A stretch of DNA of 64,000 bases from Paracoccaceae bacterium. Its GTDB lineage: Bacteria; Pseudomonadota; Alphaproteobacteria; Rhodobacterales; Rhodobacteraceae. Position numbers and translations under genes: made by a program. The notes under the pieces were generated by a model. It was given only the letters and a program-made list of their open reading frames with translations. It did no database searches and was not told where the DNA came from. The stretch spans positions 1-64,000 of the forward strand of contig JALSKC010000072.1 of the NCBI GenBank assembly GCA_026989055.1. The letters run 5' to 3'. Below are positions 59,086-64,000 of the stretch, one piece after another; position 1 is the first letter of the stretch, and each line of letters starts with the position of its first letter.

Positions 59086-60342
59086 ATGCCACGGCTTGCA
59101 AGCTGGGTGAAGGGCGCGAACGAGCCGGATACGGATTTCCCGCTCGACAACCTGCCTTGCGGCGTCTTTTCCGTGAACGGAGGAAAGCCGCGCTGTGGCG
59201 TGGCCATCGGCGAGATGGTCCTCGACGTCAGCGCCGCCGAAGAGGCCGGCGTGCTGCGCCCGGCAGAGGCGCCCGTCTTCGATGTGCCCTTCTGGAACGG
59301 CTTCATGGAACTCGGCCCCGAAATCTGGGCCGCCTTCCGTTCCGCACTGATGCAGGCGCTGGCGGAGAGCTCCCCCCAAAGACCTGAACTGGAGCCTTTC
59401 CTGGTGCCCATGAGCACGGCCGCCATGCACATGCCCTTCGCGGTGGCGGAGTTCACCGATTTCTATGCCGGGCGCAATCACGCCTTCAACGTGGGAAGCA
59501 TGTTCCGCGGGCCGGAAAATGCCCTGCCGCCGAACTGGCTGCACATGCCCATCGGCTACAACGGCCGGGCCTCCTCGGTGGTGGTCTCGGGCACCGATAT
59601 CCGTCGCCCCTGGGGGCAGCTGAAATCCCCCGACCATGACATGCCCGCCTTCCTGCCCTCGCGCCGCTTCGACTTCGAGCTGGAAATGGGCGCAGTGGTC
59701 GGCCAGCCCTCGCAGGGGCCGGTCAGCGTGGCCGAGGCCGACGAGATGATCTTCGGCTACGTGCTGCTGAACGACTGGTCGGCGCGCGACATCCAGGCCT
59801 GGGAATACCAGCCGCTCGGCCCCTTCCAGGCCAAGGCCACCGCTACCACCATATCGCCCTGGATCGTGACGAAGGCGGCGCTCGAACCCTTCCGCACCTC
59901 AACCCCCGAACGTGAAAAACCGCTGCTGCCATACCTGCGTGAACCGGGGCCGATGCTCTACGACATCGCGCTGGAAGCGGCGCTGGCGCCGGCTGGCAGG
60001 CCGGAAACCGTCATCACCCGCACGAATTACGCCGAGATGTATTACTCCGCCCCGCAGCAGCTTGCCCATCACACCGTATCCGGTTGCCCGATGAGGGTGG
60101 GCGATCTGCTCGGATCGGGCACTGTTTCAGGCAAGACACGGCCAGAACGCGGTTCCCTGCTGGAATTGAGCTGGGGCGGAAAAGAGCCTCTGACACTGGA
60201 GGGCGGCGAATCCCGGAGCTTTCTCGAAGATGGCGACACTCTGGTCTTGCGCGGACATGCCCGGGGCGACGGCTATCGCATCGGCTTCGGTGAAGCACGC
60301 GGCACGGTTCTGCCGGCCATCGACAAGCCGGGCTGGGCCTGA
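59086..60342 (+). CDS. fahA: Fumarylacetoacetase
   Basis: Last enzyme of homogentisate (tyrosine/phenylalanine) degradation, cleaving fumarylacetoacetate to fumarate and acetoacetate. It has an N-terminal SH3-like domain and the catalytic FAH domain with FTDFYAGRNHAFNVGSMFRG, FDFELEMGAVVG (metal ligands), NDWSARDIQAWEYQPLGPFQAK and GSGTVSGKTRPERGSLLEL. Length 418 residues is that of true FahA, not of shorter fumarylpyruvate hydrolases. GGAGG stands five bases before the ATG; the longer frame starting with TTG at 59029 is not needed. First gene of the operon behind the palindromic promoter. hmgA and maiA are not seen and may lie to the right. Confidence 0.94.
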   Translation: MPRLASWVKGANEPDTDFPLDNLPCGVFSVNGGKPRCGVAIGEMVLDVSAAEEAGVLRPAEAPVFDVPFWNGFMELGPEIWAAFRSALMQALAESSPQRPELEPFLVPMSTAAMHMPFAVAEFTDFYAGRNHAFNVGSMFRGPENALPPNWLHMPIGYNGRASSVVVSGTDIRRPWGQLKSPDHDMPAFLPSRRFDFELEMGAVVGQPSQGPVSVAEADEMIFGYVLLNDWSARDIQAWEYQPLGPFQAKATATTISPWIVTKAALEPFRTSTPEREKPLLPYLREPGPMLYDIALEAALAPAGRPETVITRTNYAEMYYSAPQQLAHHTVSGCPMRVGDLLGSGTVSGKTRPERGSLLELSWGGKEPLTLEGGESRSFLEDGDTLVLRGHARGDGYRIGFGEARGTVLPAIDKPGWA

Positions 60343-60701
60343 TGTGCCGGCTGGATCACCTCCGGCTCGCCATCCCCGCCGGGGCGGAAGACGCCTGCCG
60401 CGCCTTCCGGGCCGGCATCCTGAAGTTCGACGAGATCGAAAAACCGGAAATGCTGAAACCGCGCGGCGGCGCATGGTTTCGCGCCGGAACAGTTGAATTG
60501 CACCTCGGCGTCGAGTCGGATTTCCGACCGGCCACCAAGGCGCACCCGGCCTTTCGCGTGAGCACGCTTGACGATCTTGCGGCAGCCCTTGCGCATGGCG
60601 GGCACGCGGTGCGATGGGATGATGCCATCGACGGCCGCCGCCGCTTTTTCACCGATGACCCGGTCGGCAATCGCCTCGAATTCATGGACGCCGCCACCTG
60701 A
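60342..60701 (+). CDS. VOC-family (glyoxalase/dioxygenase fold) protein
   Basis: A 119-residue protein of the vicinal-oxygen-chelate fold (one beta-alpha-beta-beta-beta pair). LDHLRLAIPAGAEDACRAFRAGIL at the start and VELHLGVESDF, HPAFRVSTLDDLAAAL and RFFTDDPVGNRLEFMD later are typical; metal ligands would be His6, His in ELHLG and Glu in NRLEF. It starts on an ATG overlapping the fahA stop (TGATG), so it is translationally coupled. Substrate unknown, likely an intermediate or stress product of the aromatic pathway. Confidence 0.88.
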   Translation: MCRLDHLRLAIPAGAEDACRAFRAGILKFDEIEKPEMLKPRGGAWFRAGTVELHLGVESDFRPATKAHPAFRVSTLDDLAAALAHGGHAVRWDDAIDGRRRFFTDDPVGNRLEFMDAAT

Positions 60702-60774
60702 CTTCATCTTGCCCCAAATACTCCCGCCGGAGGCTCCCGCATCGCCGCCAGCGCAACGCAAAAAGGAAAGACCA

Positions 60775-61725
60775 ATGGCCAAAGCCTTCGCATCCCAGGG
60801 CGACCTGAGCGAAAAGAAGACCTCGTTTACCGAGATCGGCCCGGGCCTCTGGGCCTTCACCGCCGAGGGCGACCCGAATTCGGGTGTCATCATCGGCGAC
60901 GACAGCGTGATGGTGATCGAGGCCCAGGCCACCCCGCGGCTGGCGCAAAAGGTGATCGACGAGATCCGCAAGGTCACCGACAAGCCGATCAGCCACCTGG
61001 CGCTCACCCATTACCACGCGGTGCGGGTGCTGGGGGCCTCGGCCTACGGGGCCGGGCAGATCATCATGGGCGAAAAGGCCCGCGCCATGGTGGCCGAGCG
61101 CGGCCAGGAAGACTGGGACAGCGAATTCCAGCGTTTCCCCCGCCTGTTCGAGGGCCATGAAAGCATCCCCGGCCTGACCTGGCCGACAACCACCTTCAAC
61201 GACCGGATGAGTGTCTATCTCGGGCAAAGACGCATCGACCTGATGCATCTGGGCCGCGCCCATACCGCCGGCGACATCGTGATCCACGTCCCCGATGCCA
61301 ATGTGATGTTCACCGGCGATATCGTCGAATACAAGTCCGCCTGCTATTGCGGCGACGGGCATTTCAAGGACTGGCCCGCCACTTTGGATGCCATTCGCCA
61401 ATTCGACTTGGACGCCATTGCCCCGGGGCGTGGCGACGCGCTGACGGGGCGCGAAAAGGTCAACGCGGCGCTGGACCTGACCGAAGACTTCATCCGCTCG
61501 ACCTGGCGCCCGGCGGCACGCGTCGCGCTGAAGGGGGGCAGCCTGAAGGAGGCCTGGGACGCGGTGCGCGCCGAATGCGACCCGAAGTTCAAGGATTACG
61601 CGATCTACGAACACTGCCTGCCCTTCAACGTGGCCCGCGCCTATGACGAAGCCCGCGACATCGACACGCCGCGCATCTGGACGGCCCAGCGCGATATTGA
61701 AATGTGGGAGGCCCTGCAGGGATGA
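60775..61725 (+). CDS. Metallo-beta-lactamase-fold hydrolase lacking second-zinc ligands
   Basis: MBL-fold protein of 316 residues. The normal THxHxDH reads THYHAVRV: His79 and His81 are kept, but Asp and His are replaced by Val83 and Arg84. His163 (GRAHTAGD) and Asp182 (TGDIVEY) are kept, while the last motif has Arg219 (APGRGD) where a His is usual. The first metal site is thus intact and the second lost. A Cys-rich stretch CYCGDGHF is near 190. Length and the C-terminal part (about 230-316) are longer than simple hydrolases. It sits between the VOC and monooxygenase genes. Function unknown. Confidence 0.88.
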   Translation: MAKAFASQGDLSEKKTSFTEIGPGLWAFTAEGDPNSGVIIGDDSVMVIEAQATPRLAQKVIDEIRKVTDKPISHLALTHYHAVRVLGASAYGAGQIIMGEKARAMVAERGQEDWDSEFQRFPRLFEGHESIPGLTWPTTTFNDRMSVYLGQRRIDLMHLGRAHTAGDIVIHVPDANVMFTGDIVEYKSACYCGDGHFKDWPATLDAIRQFDLDAIAPGRGDALTGREKVNAALDLTEDFIRSTWRPAARVALKGGSLKEAWDAVRAECDPKFKDYAIYEHCLPFNVARAYDEARDIDTPRIWTAQRDIEMWEALQG

Positions 61726-61729
61726 GCCC

Positions 61730-63334
61730 GTGAGCAAGATTTTCGAAACCCCGCTCTACCCCTATCAACGCTCGCCCGATCAGGATGCGCCCCGATACGT
61801 CCGCCATCCGGTGATCGTGGTCGGCGCGGGACCGATCGGCCTGGCCGCCGCCATCGACCTGGCGCAGCAGGACGTGCCGGTTGTGGTGCTGGATGACAAC
61901 GACAAGGTAAGTTTCGGCTCGCGCGCGATCTGCTTCGCAAAACGGCCGCTCGAAATCCTCGACCGGCTCGGCTGCGGCGATGCGATGGTGGAAAAGGGCG
62001 TCACATGGCACACCGGCAAGGTGTTCACCGACACCCGGGAAACCTACCGCTTCGACCTGCTGCCCGAAGGAGGCCACAAGATGCCGGCCTTCATCAACCT
62101 TCAGCAGTACCACCTCGAAGAATTCCTGGTGCGCCGGGTCCGGGAACTGGAAAGCCGGGGCAGGCCGATAGAGATCCGCGGCCGCAACAGGGTGTCGGCG
62201 ATATCGAACAACGGGAATTTCGTCCGCCTCGAAGTGGACACGCCCGAGGGGCCATACAACGTCGAGGCCGACTGGCTGATCGCCTGCGACGGCGCCGGCT
62301 CGCCCATCCGCCAGATGCTCGGGCTCGATTTCGTCGGCAAGGTGTTCGAGGACAACTTCCTGATCGCCGATGTGATCATGCGGGCCGATTTCCCCTCCGA
62401 ACGCTGGTTCTGGTTCGACCCGCCCTTCAACCGCGGCCAGTCGGCCCTGCTGCACAAGCAGCCCGACAACGTCTGGCGGATAGACTTTCAGCTGGGCCGG
62501 GACATCGACCGCGAGGAAGAGCTGAAGCCCGAGAACATCGACCGAAGGCTGCGCGCCATGCTGGGCGAGGATGTGGAATACGAACTGGAATGGAGCTCGA
62601 TCTATACCTTCCAGTGCCGCCGCATGGAAAAATTCCGCCACGGCCGGGTGCTGTTCGCGGGCGACGCGGCGCATCAGGTCTCGCCCTTCGGGGCGCGCGG
62701 GGCGAATTCCGGCTTTCAGGATACCGACAACCTGTGCTGGAAGCTGAAACTGGTGCTGGACGGAACGGCGCCCGAAACCCTGCTCGACAGCTACAGCGAC
62801 GAGCGGACTTACGGGGCGGATGAAAACATCCTGAACTCGACCCGCTCGACCGAATTCATCACCCCGAAATCCGAGATCAGCCGCATCTTCCGCGACGCGG
62901 TTCTGGATCTGGCGGTCGAGCATGACTTCGCCCGTCCCCTGGTCAACTCCGGCCGCCTGTCGGTGCCCTGCACCTATGACGGATCGGTGCTGAACGGCCC
63001 CGACGATCCGGCGCTTCCGCGCCGCACCCGCCCCGGCGCCCCGGCGGTGGACGCGCCGCTGGATGGCGGCTGGCTGCTGGACAGGCTGGGCGACCGGTTC
63101 CAACTGCTGCTGATCGGCGCAGATGGCCCCGAGAGACTGAACGAAAGCGGGCTTGAAATCGAGGTTCTGCGCGTCAATCCAGAGAAAAACCCCGAATTGA
63201 GGGCGCGTTATCTGGGCGATGCGCTGGCCGCCGTCTATCTGCTGCGTCCCGATCAGCACGTGGCCGCGCGCTGGAGCGCCTGGGACGAGGCCGCCACCCG
63301 CGCGGCGATCCGCCGCGCCCTGGGAATGGAGTGA
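61730..63334 (+). CDS. FAD-dependent aromatic monooxygenase (class A, MhpA/TfdB-like)
   Basis: Single-component flavin hydroxylase of 534 residues. The FAD Rossmann motif is VIVVGAGPIGLAAAIDLAQ, the DG motif is LIACDGAGSPIRQMLGL, and the GD motif is VLFAGDAAHQVSPFGARGANSGFQD. The thioredoxin-like C-terminal domain typical of phenol/3-hydroxyphenylpropionate hydroxylases is present in reduced form. GTG at 61730 is used; the longer frame starts inside the MBL gene and is not coding. With fahA downstream of homogentisate, it may make homogentisate from a hydroxyphenylacetate, though this is inference. Gap of four bases after the MBL gene. Confidence 0.9.
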   Translation: MSKIFETPLYPYQRSPDQDAPRYVRHPVIVVGAGPIGLAAAIDLAQQDVPVVVLDDNDKVSFGSRAICFAKRPLEILDRLGCGDAMVEKGVTWHTGKVFTDTRETYRFDLLPEGGHKMPAFINLQQYHLEEFLVRRVRELESRGRPIEIRGRNRVSAISNNGNFVRLEVDTPEGPYNVEADWLIACDGAGSPIRQMLGLDFVGKVFEDNFLIADVIMRADFPSERWFWFDPPFNRGQSALLHKQPDNVWRIDFQLGRDIDREEELKPENIDRRLRAMLGEDVEYELEWSSIYTFQCRRMEKFRHGRVLFAGDAAHQVSPFGARGANSGFQDTDNLCWKLKLVLDGTAPETLLDSYSDERTYGADENILNSTRSTEFITPKSEISRIFRDAVLDLAVEHDFARPLVNSGRLSVPCTYDGSVLNGPDDPALPRRTRPGAPAVDAPLDGGWLLDRLGDRFQLLLIGADGPERLNESGLEIEVLRVNPEKNPELRARYLGDALAAVYLLRPDQHVAARWSAWDEAATRAAIRRALGME

Positions 63335-63338
63335 GCGC

Positions 63339-63548
63339 ATGAACAGAACGACCGGGCTGAACACGCAGCCGAACCTGGCCGATCCGGACGGCTTCTATGC
63401 CGCGCTGATGGCTGCCCACGAGGGGCTGACCAAGGCCCAGAGCGATGCGCTGAACGCCCGCCTGGTCCTGATCCTGGCCAACCACATCGGCGACGAAGAG
63501 GTGCTGAAACAAGCCCTGGCCGCCGCCAGGAAATCCGCCCGCGCCTGA
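63339..63548 (+). CDS. DUF2783 family small protein
   Basis: A 69-residue acidic to neutral protein, NLADPDGFYAALMAAHEGLTKAQSDALNARLVLILANHIGDEEVLKQAL, predicted mainly helical, typical of DUF2783. Such small proteins are known beside class A flavin monooxygenases; it may be a subunit or chaperone of the preceding enzyme, but nothing is proved. It starts four bases after the monooxygenase stop (ATG 63339). Confidence 0.85.
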   Translation: MNRTTGLNTQPNLADPDGFYAALMAAHEGLTKAQSDALNARLVLILANHIGDEEVLKQALAAARKSARA

Positions 63549-63571
63549 CGGGCCAACCGAAAGGACAAGAC

Positions 63572-64000
63572 ATGAAAGTCGAACAGATCCACCACGTCGC
63601 CTACCGCTGCAGGGACGCCAGGGAAACCGTGGAGTGGTACGGCAAGATGCTGAACATGGATTTCATCCTGGCGATTGCCGAGGACCGCGTGCCCTCGACC
63701 CACGAACCCGATCCCTACATGCATATCTTTCTGGATGCGGGGAACGGCAATGTGCTGGCATTTTTCGAACTGCCGACCAAGCCGGAAATGGGGCGCGACC
63801 CGAACACGCCGGTCTGGGTGCAGCACATCGCCTTCAAGGTGAAGGACCGCGAAACGCTGATCGCCTTCAAGGAACACCTCGAGGCAAACGGTGTCGAGGT
63901 GCTGGGTGTCACCGATCACTCGATCTTCCATTCGATCTATTTCTTCGACCCGAATGGCCACCGCATCGAACTGGCCTGCCCCGACCCGGAAGAAGAGGCG
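63572..64000 (+). CDS. VOC-family protein, C-terminus beyond window
   Basis: Open frame from ATG 63572 to the last base without stop. It begins MKVEQIHHVAYRCRDARETVEWYG and contains MHIFLDAGNGNVLAFFELP, VQHIAFKVKDRETL, HSIYFFDPNGHRIELACP, i.e. paired VOC metal ligands (His8, Glu, His, Glu). Different from the short VOC gene at 60342. AAGGACAAGAC precedes the ATG. In this operon it may be an extradiol-type dioxygenase or a lyase on a ring-cleavage product; the window does not decide. Confidence 0.85.
   Translation, partial: MKVEQIHHVAYRCRDARETVEWYGKMLNMDFILAIAEDRVPSTHEPDPYMHIFLDAGNGNVLAFFELPTKPEMGRDPNTPVWVQHIAFKVKDRETLIAFKEHLEANGVEVLGVTDHSIFHSIYFFDPNGHRIELACPDPEEEA

Overview
The window reads as chromosome of a high-GC alphaproteobacterium of the Rhodobacterales (Rhodobacter/Paracoccus/roseobacter type). 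The signs are a fbcFBC (petABC) cytochrome bc1 operon with a Rieske protein of the Rhodobacter pattern, a dnaA-dnaN-recF-gyrB core behind rpsT, a mutM-ubiE-ubiB neighbourhood, a PetP/PetR-like regulator pair, a spike-base protein of the gene-transfer-agent family, and an exosortase of the XrtD (VPLPA-CTERM) type. All assignments come from reading the translated sequence; no database search was run.

Layout. 1-1.9 kb: zinc homeostasis (zur partial, znuC, znuB). 2.0-4.35 kb: tungstate ABC transporter tupB-tupC-tupA. 4.5-7.9 kb: a TPP riboswitch followed by the thiamine transporter thiB-thiP-thiQ. 7.9-10.6 kb: cytochrome bc1 operon on the minus strand. 10.9-12.6 kb: an outer-membrane beta-barrel protein, a small membrane protein and a spike-base protein. 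12.8-24.1 kb: a divergent exopolysaccharide/exosortase locus. Its minus arm has the AAA ATPase, chain-length determinant and tyrosine autokinase; its plus arm has the priming sugar transferase, TPR lipoprotein, XrtD-EpsI exosortase, export protein and outer-membrane barrel. 24.2-28.8 kb: ubiB, ubiE, mutM, enoyl-CoA hydratase, rpsT. 29.6-36.0 kb: dnaA, dnaN, recF, gyrB. 36.1-39.3 kb: two small unknown proteins, ilvE and the petP/petR-like pair. 39.4-45.4 kb: deacetylase-like gene, xseB-ispA-dxs (isoprenoid precursors) and pncA-pncB (NAD salvage). 45.6-52.6 kb: arfB with an unusual leader, a YhhQ-type transporter, a phytase-like esterase, an MFS carrier, a thioesterase-like protein, yggT and recQ. 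52.8-59.0 kb: hybrid histidine kinase, thiolase, metallophosphoesterase, MarR regulator, DUF808 protein. 59.0-64.0 kb: a homogentisate/aromatic-degradation operon starting with fumarylacetoacetase and running off the right edge.

Most genes sit in tight operons with ATGA or similar overlaps. The observations I consider most worth following are: (1) the region upstream of arfB, where a promoter-like TTGACA, an 18-codon ORF with a Shine-Dalgarno complementary to almost the whole 16S rRNA tail, and a perfect terminator all lie before a ribosome-rescue gene that has no visible Shine-Dalgarno of its own; (2) the aromatic operon, whose promoter spacer is occupied by a perfect inverted repeat next to a MarR gene, and which contains a metallo-beta-lactamase-fold protein lacking the second-zinc ligands; (3) the XrtD/exopolysaccharide locus, which has no recognisable VPLPA-CTERM substrate in the window; (4) a recurring TTAAC-N6-TCAAC-like motif (CtrA-like) in three intergenic regions of the envelope section.
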